In this document: one piece after another, positions 33,701 through 45,500 of the stretch | Layout of the letters: every line of letters starts with the position of its first letter | Numbering within the stretch: the first letter of the stretch is position 1 | Assembly: GCA_027627225.1 (NCBI GenBank) | Contig: CM051034.1 | Span: 16,662,980-16,726,979, forward strand | Length of the DNA stretch: 64,000 nucleotides | Direction: 5' to 3' | From: Congeria kusceri | Lineage: Eukaryota; Mollusca; Bivalvia; Myida; Dreissenidae | Position numbers and translations under genes: made by a program | The notes under the pieces: generated by a model | Told to the model about the DNA's origin: nothing | What the model saw: only the letters and a program-made list of their open reading frames with translations | Databases searched by the model: none

Positions 33701-36700
33701 GGGAGCGTACTCAAGATCTTTCCAAGTACTGGTTCTTCCCTGGAAACGCACTAGAGAGTGTCTCTAGGGCTTGCATTAAGGGAAGTTTAGGAGTAATTTA
33801 CTCCCAGTTTTTGTCACAGGACTTCCAAAATTGCAGCCATGGAAGTTGCAGAACTTCCAAAATTTCATCCATGGAAGTTACATCATTAAAGGATAAACAA
33901 GTTAGAAGAAAGATTAAGTAATTTATCTAAATGTATACCTCTTTCAAAGTTTCACTGAATAAATTGGCATATAAACTCTTGATGAATTTTATACAGTACA
34001 TAATTTCATTTTTGAAATGCCCAGGACTTATGTAACGCAATACTGTCAAAACTTCCAAATATTATGAGCAAAACTTCCATAATCAGAGGCCAGGAAGTTC
34101 AAACTTTAAGTTTTCAAAAGTTAATGAAAGCCCTGGTGTCTCTATAAGTATAAAGCTTTTGATGTAAATAAATAGGTTTGAATGTCTGGACTGGAATAAA
34201 TGATTCATAGCTTTGCTGTTGCATATTTCGAGGGTTGAGCGTGAAACTATTGTATCTGATATAGAAATGATAAGCAGATACAATAGTTTTATGCTCAACC
34301 CTCGATATGTAATTGTTATACACTGTGGTATCTTGTTTCAGCTGCACTATCACCAGTACAACGACAAGTTCTGTAATGACGGCTCCCACGATAAGATAGA
34401 CTTCTCTACTATTAAGGTTTGTTTTGACAAAACTGCTTGTTAGATTTGTATACAATGTACACTTTGTGGCTTATTTTACTGCCACTCTACAAATTGTTTG
34501 TACTTTATCAACATCATTGGACTACTTACCAGTTAATCAAGGCATTATTGTAATGACCCTCATCACTGTGTGCAATGTTATTCAAATATATATTTGATGT
34601 TTCCTATAATCTAATACCCTCATCACTGTGTGCAATGTTATTCAAATATATATTTGATGTTTCCTATAATCTAATACCCTCATCACTGTTTGCAATGTTA
34701 TTCAAATATATATTTGATGTTTCCTATAATCTAATACCCTCATCACTGTGTGCAATGTTATTCAAATATATATTTGATGTTTCCGATAATCTAATACCCT
34801 CATCACTGTTTGCAATGTTATTCAAATATATATTTGATGTTTCCTATAATCTAATACCCTCATCACTGTTTGCAATGTTATTCAAATATATATTTGATGT
34901 TTCCTATAATCTAATACCCTCATCACTGTTTGCAATGTTATTCAAATATATATTTGATGTTTCCTATAATCTAATACCCTCATCACTGTGTGCAATGTTA
35001 TTCAAATATATATTTGATGTTTCCTATAATCTAATACCAAAATTGTATGTTGTGTGATAAATCTACATTAATTCTTAAAGAAATGTTATACTCAAGAAAT
35101 ATTCAAGTGTGATTTAAATGTCACAGGGTGAGAATATGCAGCCATACTGGTCTAAAACCCAGGACCTCTCGCTTACAGGGCGAGTGCTCTCCCGACTGAG
35201 CCAACTGGGCCGCTGCACAATCTTTTCCCTTTAGTGTTCATTCCGTAACATAAATATGCTTTGTTTTGTATATCCAATTATGTTTGTTTTTGATGCCTTC
35301 GGCATCTTGATGCAGGAGGCATAAATTATAGTGATTGTCCTGTCCGTCCTTCCAGGGATGGAAACTAACTTTTATTGGTTTGTTGCCCAGACGGGAAACC
35401 ATCTCCTGATATTTGGTTGCCCAGCTAGAAAATTACGAGGCCAGAGCCCAATTAATATTTTTACCTGTATTATATTGTTTTACATGAACGTTTTTGGCAA
35501 TTATATTTTAACTAGTTAACAAATAATCTTAAACACCTGGGCATTCAATATTTGAAGGGTTTTGGCTGCTTGTGAAACATTTTGCAAACTCTACACCTGC
35601 AGCACGCCACTTAATTCAATTAGTTTTCCAAGAAAAGCAACCCGTTATAAATGAATTTTCCATGCCCTGTGCAGTGCAGTATTTACACTGCATGCCATTA
35701 GAACTATTTGTTGACCATGGCCGATTGTCTAACAAACCTAGGTGAAATTCGCGTTTTTGTTTCGATTTTTCGTATTCTCTATTGTACTTTCTTAAATATT
35801 TTCACGTGTGATATGCCCTTCTGGGCGTGAGACGCCGGGTATAAATTGCCACATTATTATTAACAATTGTGTTACATGGGCGCAGCCATTTTGGAAAGAA
35901 AAAATATAATGATCATTTTCATCGGATGTTGTTTTGTAAGACGCCATTTTATTGGCTGGGACCAATTTATGGCAGAGGGGTGAATGAAATAATAAATACC
36001 GCACAATTATCGAGTACAGCTCTGTGAAAAAGCTAGTCACCCGGGCAGACTACCGGCTTTTAAAATTCAGTCGCCCAGACTGAAACCTACTCGCCTTGGG
36101 CGAACAGGCAACCGTTAATTTCCATCCCTGCCTTCCATCCTTCCGTCCGTGACAAGGTTAAGTAGATTTTACTGTTTCGTCTAGCACCAACACCGCTTTC
36201 TACAACACTTGGATACTTACACAGTTGTTGCATATGACCATTCCCTATCCACCCATACCACCCAACCTCACTTTGACCTTGACCTAATTTGCACTGAGAA
36301 TAATTCAAATGAGTTGTTTCTTGGTTAATTAGATTTTACCATTTTGTCTAGCACCAACACCGCTTGCTACAACACTTGGATACTTACACAATTGTTGCTT
36401 ATGACCATCCCCAATTCACCCATATTACCCAACCTCACCTTGACCTTGACTTAATTTGGACTTATAATAATTCAAAAGTGCCATTTGTTGGTTAACTAGA
36501 TTTTACCATTTCTTCAAGCACCAACACCGCTTACTACAACACTTGGATATTTACACAGTTGTTACTTATGACCGTTCCCAATCCACCCATATCACCCAAC
36601 CTCACTTTGACCTTGACCTAATTTGGACTTATAATTATTCAAAAGTGCCATTTCTTTGTTAACAAGATTTTACCGTTTGGTCTAGCACCAGCACCGCTTA

Positions 36701-39700
36701 CTACGGCAATTGGATACTTACACAGTTGTTGCTTATGACCATTCCCAATCCACCCATTTCACCCAACCATACTTTGACCTTGAACTAAGTTGAACTTGAA
36801 TAATTCAAATGGGCTGTCCAGCACTAACCGTGGGCATGTGTGCTTATCGAACACAGTGTCTTGTTTTCATAGCCTTTATACGATCATACCATGTTTATAT
36901 GATTTTTTTACATATATATAATACATGTATATTTTTGTAGGACAAACTGCAGAAATTCAAGGATGAACATATATTCCCAGATATAATCAAGACAGAAATT
37001 GAAGAGCAGAGGTATTTTTGTTAATTATACTTATATTTTATATCTATCTTTGTACCTGAACGCTTTCTTAACTGTGTACCTACTCTTCAGAACTTTAAAA
37101 GAAAAACTCTAGTAACTCACAGATCAACAAGCAACTACTGTGGACTTGTAACATTAAATGGTTACAGCTAGTTTTCAATGACAGTTTAAAGTAGGAAATA
37201 ACTTGCATTTTTATTGATGCCAAAATCTGTTATTTTGAAAAGATAATTGTGACATTTGGACATGTCACCATCACACAGAAACCTTAAACAGATGGACAGT
37301 GGCTGTATGGGCTATTATTAAATAACTTTTTAATACTAAACGAGAAATCTGATCAGTTTGTTCGCTTGAAACAATGTAAACCTAGCCAATAATTTCAAAT
37401 CTCTGTAAATACGGCAAAAAACATGGCCATTATGGAAAAATGAGGCCGATACGAGATTCGGCCCAATGGGATTCGGGATAAGCGCAGCCTTATACGAGAT
37501 GAGATTTTTGCAAGTTTGTTTATGCTGTTTTGAAAACGCTAACCATTATAATATATGCTGGCCTTGTTACTTTCTATTTAGATCGAAACGATAGTTTTAA
37601 TACTTGTACCATTAAAACTGAATGATGATGCATACTGCTATAAAGTTAATTAATAAAATTGTCATTAATTAGTTGAATTCATATTGGCCTTATTATTTGG
37701 CTTCAGAAGGCCAATATGGCTGTCTTCAGCCCAATAACAAGGCCAATATGGCTGTCTTCAGCCCAATAACAAGGCCAATATGGCTGTCTTCAGCCCAATA
37801 ACAAGGCCAATATGGCTGTCTTCAGCCCAATAGCAAGGCCAATATGGCTGTCTTCAGCCCAATAGCAAGGCCAATATGGCTGGCTTCAGCCAAATAACAA
37901 GGCCAATATGGCTGTCTTCAACCCAATAACAAGGCCAATATGGCTGTATTCAGCCCAATAACAAGGCCAATATGGCTGTCTTCAGCCCAATAGCAAGGCC
38001 AATATGGCTGTCTTCAGCCCAATAGCAAGGCCAATATGAATTCAACTAATTAATAACATTCTAGTGCTGTTCAGTATATTTTCTTACATTTGTGTAAAAT
38101 GAATGTAAAAATCCAACAAGCTTGGTTATTCATAAATTTGTTCTTCATGGCAGTGCCAATGTCTGATTCAGAGTGGTTAAATACTTGAATCCCTTGTTTT
38201 CTACTGAGCACATCCAATATGTGTGTTTGCTATGAACAGCACAATGTCATTCCCCTATATTTTAATTATTGTTATACAGAGCTAGACTCTTGTATATGTC
38301 TGCAGTCGGAATTCTTAGCTTTCATAAGGAAATAAAAATGAGTAGCCAGATTTTTAGCTCGACTTTTCGAACGTTTTTCGGTAAACTTGTTTCTCAAGAA
38401 TGGCTTGAGGGATTTCATTCAAACTTAAAACATTTATTCACCATTTATTCACCAATTTTCTCTCTAGGGATCGCATATGGGTATCCGGACAAAAGCCCTT
38501 GGTCTAAAAATGCATACATGGACATAAGCCCCTTGGTATATTTGACAGAGTGGACATAAGCCCCTTGGTAGATTTAACAGGGTAGACAAAAGCCCCTTGG
38601 TAAATATGACAGAGTGGACAAAAGCCCCTGGATGAATTTATGTTAATTATCACGTTTTGCAAGGTTTTTCGTCTGTTTGTCAACAGTTAATTGCAATTAA
38701 CTTTTTGTTCAATTTGATGGAATTGAAATGCATACACACTATACAATATCAGAAAGGGGCTTTTGTCCGCTAATTCATAGTCATCAAGGGGCTTTTGTCC
38801 ACTCAGAAAAATCTACCAGGGGACTTATGTCTACTCTGTCAAATATACCGAGGTGCTTATGTCCATGTGTGTATTTTTGGACCAAGGGGCTTTTGGGCAA
38901 GGGGCTTTTGTACTACACACTTGCATATGGGGTGGGTTGGGTCAAGGTTACTGTTACTAAAAATAGAAAAACGGTTTCCGATCAATAGCTTGAGAATGCA
39001 TTGAGATATTTTAATGAAACTTAATACATAGATACCTTATATCGAGACCTCGCTTTGGATTGCGTATGGAATGGGTGGGGTCAAGGTCATTTTTACTAAA
39101 AAAATTATTGATGTACTGACTTAAATGCATTTTGTTAGAAAAATTAGTTTTTTGTGGAATTTCCATATTTCTTGTTTTAGAAAAAACATGCCAGTATCTC
39201 TGACAAGCACAAGAAAAGTCCAGCTTGCTGTCCTCCAACAGCTCTTGTTTATTTTGCGAACATGACTGTTAAAATATATTTCCTACAAAATACGAAAATA
39301 TGCCTCGTTTTCAAATAATTTGAGGTAGCGCTAACATAGGAACTGCACTACTAGTATATTATTGCATTATTTCTCTAGACTTTAGTTTACCTTGAGGTGC
39401 AGAGCTGCAGAGCCTGCATTCACAAAACTCCCCTGGGGTGGGGGGGGGGGGAACTAAAGTAAATTTCTTTAAAAAGTAGTACAATTCTTTTATGTCTATT
39501 GCTGTTTCATATACAAGTCATTTTACATTAAAAGATGTTTCAAACTTGTAAATATTGTCAGAAATCATTTATCTTACACACAAAAATTTGATCTGAAATT
39601 TTCACTTAAGTACAACTTAAGTTAAGATTTACTTGAGGAGCTTTGTGATCACAAGCCATGGTATCTTTGTATATACCGGTATATACCTGTACCTGACATC

Positions 39701-42404
39701 TGGGCCCGTGTTCACCAACCTGTTCTGTTTGTATATACCGGTATATACCTGTACCTGACACCTGGGCCCGTGTTCACCAACCTATTCTGTTTGTATATAC
39801 CGGTATATACCTGTACCTGACATCTGGGCCCGAGTTCACCAACCTATTCTGTTTGTATATACGGGTATATACCTGTACCTGACATCTGGGCCCGTGTTAA
39901 CCAACCTATTCTGTTTGTATATACCGGTATATACCTGTACCTGACATCTGGGCCCATGTTCACCAACCTATTCTGTTTGTATATACCGGTATATACCTGT
40001 ACCTGACATCTGGGCCCGTGTTCACCAACCTATTCTTAGACTTAAGACTAAGAATGAAGAATATTCTTGAAACAGTTTTTTTCGAAGAGCGCTGTAAATT
40101 TGAATTTTGCTTGGTATTCACCCATTAAAATAAAATTACAGCATTCTTTATTTAGAACAATTTGTTAATCAAATATTAGAAAGCAACATTAATACCATGC
40201 ATATTTTAATACCACGCATATTTACGAACACAGAAGTAGTTTTTCTCTTCAGTTCTTTGTTCTTAAGTCTAAGAATGGGTTGGTGAATATGGGCCCTGTC
40301 CTAGATAACCGACCCTGTTTTGTTGCAGCATGTTAAACTGGCTGTCCACCCTGCACCTTCACACCTGCCTGTCTGTTGACAGCGAGATAGCCATGCGACG
40401 GAAGCTCGTTAAGAACCTTGAGAAAGACTCTGTATGTCATTATCCGCTTGTCCGTCTGTTCTGGATTGGTTGCTCCGTGGAAACCGTAAATTTTTCGTAG
40501 ACCTTAACTGTACAAAGTTTAGGCAATAGACATTTCCACAAATATTAGTCATATGCAAATTAATCTAGTTATTTGTCCAATCAGTGTACTTTGATATCAC
40601 ATGTTTAACTGCTAACTTTTGCACAAAAGAGTCCATGATTAAGATTGTGATAGGTTTGTGAAGCTTTGCAATTCGAAATTAATCTGGTAACAATAGCTGG
40701 GAAGGCATTCAAAATAGTAGTGGCAAAAAAGTGAAAAGGGCTGTTGTTACTAAAGTTTTGTTGGTTCAGTATTCATAGTCTTTCAAGATACTTCAAGATG
40801 ATTTAGCAGCCACAAAGTCACAGTCACAAAATTGAAGAAAATGGTATCTTTTGCATATGTAAACACTTGCTAACAGTTATGTTCCATCTCTAAATTAATG
40901 CATTGGCAAACTGTGTCATTTGTATTAAGTAGTCAATATCCAAACATTTAAACAGGTTTGAATTGCAGTATTTGTATGGGTTTCCATTGAGCACCAATCC
41001 ATCTATAGGCTTCCCTCAGCAAGGTTCAAATCCTGACCCAATCTTTTTTAACAAACAATAACTTTGTCTCTTCAACGTCACGAGAAGACAGCCACAAGTC
41101 TCTATTGTACGAAATAACAAAAACAACATGCATACAAATTATAAGCATTGAGATGGTGTGCCAGTGGTGTAATGGATGAGGTGTCCTACTTGCATTCCGG
41201 AGGTCATGAGTTGGAATCCTTCTCGGGGTGCTGTACAGCGATCTTTCTCAGAGACAGCCAGTATTAGATCTACCCAGCAAACTGACTCAAAAAAATGCTC
41301 AATAAGCGTCTGGCATTTGACAAAATCAAGCTTAAAAATCAAAAGGTTAACCTAACTGTTCAAAGGCTGTGTGCATGTTTTCAGCGTGATGGTGTGGTTA
41401 ACGTACCTGCACAGACACAGTGCTGACACAGAAAACGAGTGGATGACTAGGAGACTAATGTGGCTGGCAAAGCGTGATGTATGCACACATATAATAAGTA
41501 TCGATCTCATTGAAATCATCTCCAGTTTGACGCTACTGTGTTGTCTCTTGAGTCTTTTAGAGTTTTCGCATAAGGGTTCAATTTTAATGAGATTGATTTA
41601 ATCTATACCATGTTAAATTCTCATGGATTTGAACCTTGCATTGGGGGTCATTTTTAAACCCGCCAATTTTAGTCATATCTGTTCAATTGAATGTATATCT
41701 TGGGTATTTTCATGATCTTATTACATACTATCTTTATATGAACTAATGTTATGTGGTATTTGAGCCATTATTTTATTTTATGTTTTATTAATTTAAATAA
41801 GAATACATTTATAAAAATACTGCATAAAAATACATATGTGCAAACAAAGACTAAAGCTTATGTTAGGAGAATAATAGAATGATTGTATGTTTTACAAAAT
41901 CAAGATCTGAAAGATTTGAGTAGAAGAATACATTTATAAAAACACTACATAAAAAGTATGTATGTACAAAAAAAGACTAAAACTAGTTTTAGGAGATTTA
42001 TAGAACAATTGTATGTTTTGAAAAATCAAGAGCTGAAAGATTTGACACTTGCTATAAACATTGGCTTTCTTCTACAGAGAGAGCAGCAGGTCTGTGACGA
42101 TTCTCAAGATAAGAATGGCACTCCAGCTTCCAAAGAAGACGAATGCATCGCAAGAGAGTCCCAGGTTGTCAAGGATATAACGGAAGAAGCATCTGATAAG
42201 GAGAAACATGACACACGTGACAGTACTTCTCTATGTGTGGAGAATGCTGACGTTGCTGTGCAACCAGCCAGCTGTGATACGTCTGCCAGTCAGGATGTAA
42301 CCACCGATCATGTGACTAATGCTGGTGAAACTGTAAAAGACACTGTGGAGAAAAGTTCTGAGGAGTCTGAGATTAGAAATAGACAGTCGAGTGCGTCGAC
42401 ATAA
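24756..42404 (+). CDS. PUS1: tRNA pseudouridine synthase, TruA/PUS1 family (16 coding exons)
   Basis: The enzyme turns uridine into pseudouridine in tRNA, in nucleus and mitochondria for PUS1 homologues. Coding exons: 24756-24830, 25439-25492, 26765-26844, 27282-27375, 27763-27831, 28484-28553, 29391-29491, 29893-29999, 30196-30241, 31702-31795, 33015-33085, 33358-33402, 34342-34416, 36941-37011, 40329-40431, 42078-42404. Phases join throughout into about 493 residues. Landmarks: [19 protein letters not shown], catalytic Asp near residue 111 in [57 protein letters not shown]. The N-terminus [15 protein letters not shown] is basic and amphipathic, compatible with a mitochondrial presequence. 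The last exon encodes about 108 acidic, low-complexity residues, a tail that varies in this family. Intron 2 begins GC and intron 5 appears to be AT-AC. Confidence 0.92.
25535..25944. mobile_element. hAT-like MITE in PUS1 intron 2
   Basis: The left end gggtggccac is the inverse of the right end gtggccaccctg. Purine-rich inner blocks (agggaaaaatcagggaa) recur near both ends. TAATAA flanks both sides. Confidence 0.7.
26455..26749 (+). mobile_element. tRNA-derived SINE just upstream of PUS1 exon 3
   Basis: A full-length relative of the 4548 SINE. The tRNA-like head (A box GGCTAGCTCAGTTGGTAGAG, B box GGTTCGATTCC) lies at 26455-26527. The body ends ctgaccgccgttatatgact, with an A-rich tail. The tail stops about 15 bp before the exon 3 acceptor. 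Confidence 0.88.
27763..27831 (+). CDS. PUS1: PUS1 catalytic-motif exon with a non-GT donor
   Basis: Encodes [23 protein letters not shown] with the nucleophilic Asp of the ARTDKGVSA motif. After the last conserved codon (AAG) the DNA reads ATATGTACCT, with no phase-compatible GT at this point. See the AT-AC intron finding. Confidence 0.85.
28020..28232. mobile_element. MITE family A, copy in PUS1 intron 5
   Basis: Ends ttgtgggaaaagcgggctta and aacccaggtttcccacaa, with gatcagcctgtgcag and gattagcctgtgctg modules inside. Confidence 0.8.
28869..29098. mobile_element. MITE family A, near full-length copy in PUS1 intron 6
   Basis: The best-preserved ends of the family: gtggcgcgtcgtgagaaaac on the left and ggttttcccacgacgcggc on the right, with two inner palindromes around gattagcctgtgcag and a central ttctgtttcaaggaagtc. 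Confidence 0.88.
29620..29890 (+). repeat. degenerate short repeat (tctagaccatgacaat)
   Basis: A motif like tttctagaccgtgacaatatcatgt recurs about six to eight times at irregular spacing immediately before exon 8. Confidence 0.6.
30390..31590 (+). mobile_element. dispersed repeat with about 165-bp internal tandem units carrying TGACCTTGACCT, copy 1
   Basis: Starts around ggcatcttgatgcaggagg and ends cgaacacagtgtcttgtttt, like the copy at 35285-36870. It holds four tandem units with agattttacc, cacagttgttgcttatgacc and cactttgaccttgacctaat. The early part is interrupted by the 60-bp-minisatellite element (about 30424-30835). Confidence 0.75.
30424..30835 (+). mobile_element. element carrying a single 60-bp minisatellite unit
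   Basis: One unit (caaactcctcgtagtggtta through ccaccatgag) is followed by gagttaaaaaattacag, agatttggaagttttcaggg and a tail reaching ctctgcgcagaggttg. The same element at 51040-52110 has about 12 tandem units. Confidence 0.75.
31779..32625 (+). repeat. tandem array derived from the end of PUS1 exon 10 and its donor
   Basis: Six to seven units of about 115-195 bp. Unit starts read ATTGGTAGGTA or a variant near 31791, 31990, 32105, 32222, 32368 and 32490, with one more near 32600. All are followed by ggcagtgggtctgggtcgat, gctaccagggtagcaaat and taccctggtac. The 20-nt exon-end sequence gatcaggaagatgattggt reappears at about 31978 and, mutated, at 32357. Confidence 0.85.
33641..33720 (+). mobile_element. 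tRNA-like SINE head, diverged
   Basis: ggcaatggtgtagtggatat followed by ccgcctgccttgagaccagg looks like a D-arm and anticodon arm, but the B box is weak. The dispersed nature and imperfect fold argue against a functional tRNA. Confidence 0.45.
34223..34310. mobile_element. 88-bp hairpin element, copy 1
   Basis: cgagggttgagcgtgaaact pairs with the inverse agttttatgctcaaccctcg across a loop of about 22 nt. The copy at 52172-52258 has the same arms with the loop in the opposite orientation. Confidence 0.85.
34557..35037 (+). repeat. 60-bp satellite, eight near-identical copies
   Basis: The unit is catcactgtgtgcaatgttattcaaatatatatttgatg and so on, with period exactly 60. Copies differ by single bases (gtgtgc versus gtttgc; one tccgataat). 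The open frame across it repeats a 20-residue unit and is an artefact of the period being divisible by three. Confidence 0.93.
35140..35216 (-). mobile_element. tRNA-like sequence, probably a SINE head
   Basis: On the minus strand the sequence has a D-arm (GGCTCAGTCGGGAGAGC) and a perfect anticodon stem CTCGC/GCGAG around CCTGTAA, but the acceptor stem and B box (GGGTTTTAGACC) are imperfect. Confidence 0.45.
35285..36870 (+). mobile_element. dispersed repeat with TGACCTTGACCT units, copy 2
   Basis: Same left end and same right end as copy 1, with about four tandem units in 36160-36800. The front is interrupted by the hAT-like element at 35353-36130. Confidence 0.75.
35353..36130. mobile_element. 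hAT-like element, about 780 bp, nested
   Basis: cagggatggaaactaac on the left is the inverse of gttaatttccatccctg on the right. It splits tgtcctgtccgtccttc from ccttccatccttccgtcc of the host repeat. No transposase is visible. Confidence 0.82.
37663..38048. mobile_element. foldback element filled with a 32-bp tandem repeat
   Basis: The outer arms attaattagttgaattcata and tatgaattcaactaattaat are inverse complements extending over about 28 bp. Between them are about 10-11 units of 32 bp (ggccaatatggctgtcttca followed by gcccaataacaa). Confidence 0.88.
38350..39255 (+). mobile_element. element with tttttagctcgac start and acagctcttgttta end
   Basis: The start and end match those of the element at 55900-56785. 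It contains an inverted array at 38500-38915: agccccttggta units on the left, and on the right aaggggcttttgtcc units, with gagtggacaaaag in between. Confidence 0.65.
39655..40300. repeat. 62-bp array fused to a MITE end
   Basis: Six units of 62 bp contain the palindrome gtatataccggtatatac and the phrase gggcccgtgttcaccaacct. The last unit runs into attcttagacttaag. An inverse copy, cttaagtctaagaatgggtt followed by ggtgaatatgggccc, closes the region at about 40260-40298, so the unit carries a MITE terminus. Confidence 0.82.
41155..41240 (+). mobile_element. tRNA-like SINE head, diverged
   Basis: gtgccagtggtgtaatggat, then cattccggaggtcatgag and ttggaatccttctc resemble the D, anticodon and T arms, with a poor B box. 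Confidence 0.4.
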
Positions 42405-42451
42405 TAAATGTGTTCTTCGTGGTGTACATGTTCAACGTAACTGTAAGTTGA

Positions 42452-42502
42452 AATAAATATATGATTATGACTGCCATCAAAATAACTGGAAATTGAAATA
42501 AA
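42452..42502 (+). terminator. polyadenylation signals of the PUS1-like gene
   Basis: AATAAA occurs at 42452-42457 and again at 42497-42502, about 50 and 95 bp after the stop codon. Either could direct 3' end formation. Confidence 0.6.
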
Positions 42503-45500
42503 TATACCATTATGACAGTCATTTGTTGTACCACCTCTGAACCTTTTGAAGAAAGCCGTGTTTCCTTGTTACTTCCATATTTACATGCAAATATTGTTCA
42601 AATTGGCTGGTTCAGTTTAAAAATGATGAGTTTTGTTAATGAGTAAGTTCTTTATTTCATACACAGTCTTTTTCTTATCACACTCTTGAAACACAATCTG
42701 TCCCATTAAAAAACATCTTGTGGAGAGATGGTTCGTTAGAAACATGTTATGTCGTAGTTGAACAGGCACGTTTACTGATTATTCTGCGAGTCAGAATCGT
42801 TTCCATGTGGATATGATCGTGATGTTTTGGCAACAGTCACATGCAATATCATGCATTTGTTTTGTTTTGCCGTAATTAAGATTATATTATATTTATGGTT
42901 ACTGTATACCATGTGATTTGCAAGACATACCTTGTGTACATTTATGTACATATTATAGTTTTATAACCATATTTTCTGTGTAGAGCTAGCATATGTATAC
43001 ATGTAAATGGTGGTATTTAAAGGAATTATTTACAAAGACCATCAAATACATCAAACGAAAAAAAACATTGCTAACTCCTTATTTTTTGTGTGTGGTTCAT
43101 CACATTTCTACACTGAACCATAGAAAAAATTTATTCTTTGCTTATGGCACATCTCTCAAATTAAGAAAACAATATAAAGCAAACAAACACTGTGTCCATA
43201 AGTTTCCACAGGCAATGAACTGAATATTTGTTGTACATTTGATAAGATTGGTCAATGGTGTCAGTTTAAAAAAAACTTAACTACCGAAGTTTCCAACCGA
43301 ACTATACATATCAATTTAGCGAACATAACGACACGTGTTATAGTTGTGGTCGTAATAGAGTCGGATTAGTATATGCAGCATCAGTCGCGGCAGCAGCAAC
43401 AAAGTAGTAGATATTTATGCAAAAAATGGTGACAATGACGTTAAAAAAAAATCTTGGTGAATTTGGTGAAGTGTGTAATAAACGATATTGTTGTGCTTTC
43501 ATTGGCTTTACAAACTCTGTGGTCAATGATTTTCAGTCAAGGACGTGGTCATATGGTAAGCTTATGAAAGGAATTATCTCCCACTGAAAAAGCAACATCC
43601 GCATGGAAATCACGTGGTTAGATTTGCACGAATTCCTCCTGAAATGGCGACGACCACTTCCGTTCTCAGGGTCTAAAATACACGCTCGCACACACGTTCG
43701 TATGATATTATAATACATATGAAACAGTGTTATCTACACTCGTATATTAAATACCATGATCAACTGTTTCTGCAACTTTTCTCTGTCCGTGATGGAGCAG
43801 TTAAAAGACTAAGTGTGACTTATTCTTCAAATACGTGTTTCAGCTGTCTGTTGAGGCATTCCATGTGCAAGAGAATATCAGAATCTGAAGAAAAGGTGGT
43901 AGAAGTCCAATACTGGCTATAACAGCACGGGGAAGAGTGCGCTTATTTATCACTTGAGAGAGCACATTAAAAGAGTCGACAGTAGCAGAGTTCACTATAT
44001 TATCATTCAGTTTGGTCAAGAGCTGTTCTCACAAGGAAAGAGTTTTTGAGTAATTCACTTTTTGCCCGAATGGGTACAAAACATTTGCTGTTATTATTCA
44101 CAGACTTTTCAACAATTTTGTTCTTAAAATAGTCTTGTACATAAACGTCAGCCTCTGGTGACGGAGTCTTTCTTGCAGCCTGGGTAGCTTAATGTTGTGT
44201 AGCATCTCGGTTACACAACCTTCCTGCCTCGATTTGTAATTGCCGGTGATAAATCTGGCCCCTATTCTTTGGGGTGATGGTAGTTTCGCTACCCGTCAGT
44301 TCGCTATTTGTATATTTTCGCTACCTATACTGTTTCGCGGCTAGTGGGTTCGCTACCCATTAATATTGATTATGGATTATCACACTTGTGTCAAGCTGTG
44401 AAGTTGTGAACTGAAGTGAGAAATGGACTGCTGAATAAAGAATTATATAATTTTTAATAGTTTATTTCAATAATTTTAATGCATATACATGTATATGTAC
44501 TCAACATTGAAGACTCGAAAATGACATTAAAATACAAACAAACATATTTAAAGATTCAAAATAGTACGAAAAATAGCACATTGCAATGAACTGAAATCTT
44601 TTACTTTGAAGACACAGTCATATAACTAACAAAAATATTTACAGATATATACAAAATAGTAAAAACAAATGCATAATTCGTTGAAATTGTATATTTTATT
44701 TTAAATCAGATTTAATAACATTAGAGCTAATCGAAGACACAACACTAACATCTGTTTACAATTTGTATATCGAAATTCTATACAACAGCAACTTGCATGG
44801 TTGCTTCTATCGACATCCAAACTCGATGGTAATGTTATTTTTCAACTGCATATACAAAAACTTATTAATTAATTTGAATTGTTAATATCGAAATAATTGA
44901 CACTCAGCATATTGTTTACAAACAATTTAACGCCCATGTACCCGTATATGAACAAAGTTTACAGAAGAACAATTTACTATATTCAGAGATCTGTTTTTAC
45001 TGATCTTTGCTATATTCCACAAATACATAGTGAACCCAAGAAATTATTTATTGCTTTAAAGTGACATTTCCCTTCAAAACACTTTAAATTACGAAATAAA
45101 AAAATAATAACTAAAATCTGTATAAAAAGTGTTCTGATCGGATATCATGATGAAGTAAAAATTAAAATGAGAGATTAAAAGTATGAGTAGAGTAAACACA
45201 CTTCGCGTTAATCATAGGCACAGTGCAAACAGCTATTGTAATGAATAAATAAAATTGATACCAATATCTCGCTTAATAAAATTGAAGCTGGAGCATTGAG
45301 ATCATACACGAAGACACAATTGATAACAATAATAAAACGTGTGTTGTAACCTTATCTTATAGCGGTTATTTCAAACGAAATATTTAACGTACGCACCGTG
45401 GAAACGACTGCTCACGCGGAATATCGCGTTATCTGCGCCATTAGCAACCAGCAAGTACCTTGCTAATATTGTTATGATTATGAACAATTAATGGAATATT

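Noticed and set aside
34575..35057. 160-residue open frame of 20-residue repeats
   Set aside because: It lies over the 60-bp satellite in an intron, and its repeats are as identical at third positions as elsewhere.
41371..41601. 76-residue frame between PUS1 exons 15 and 16
   Set aside because: Not in phase with the neighbouring exons and not similar to the family.
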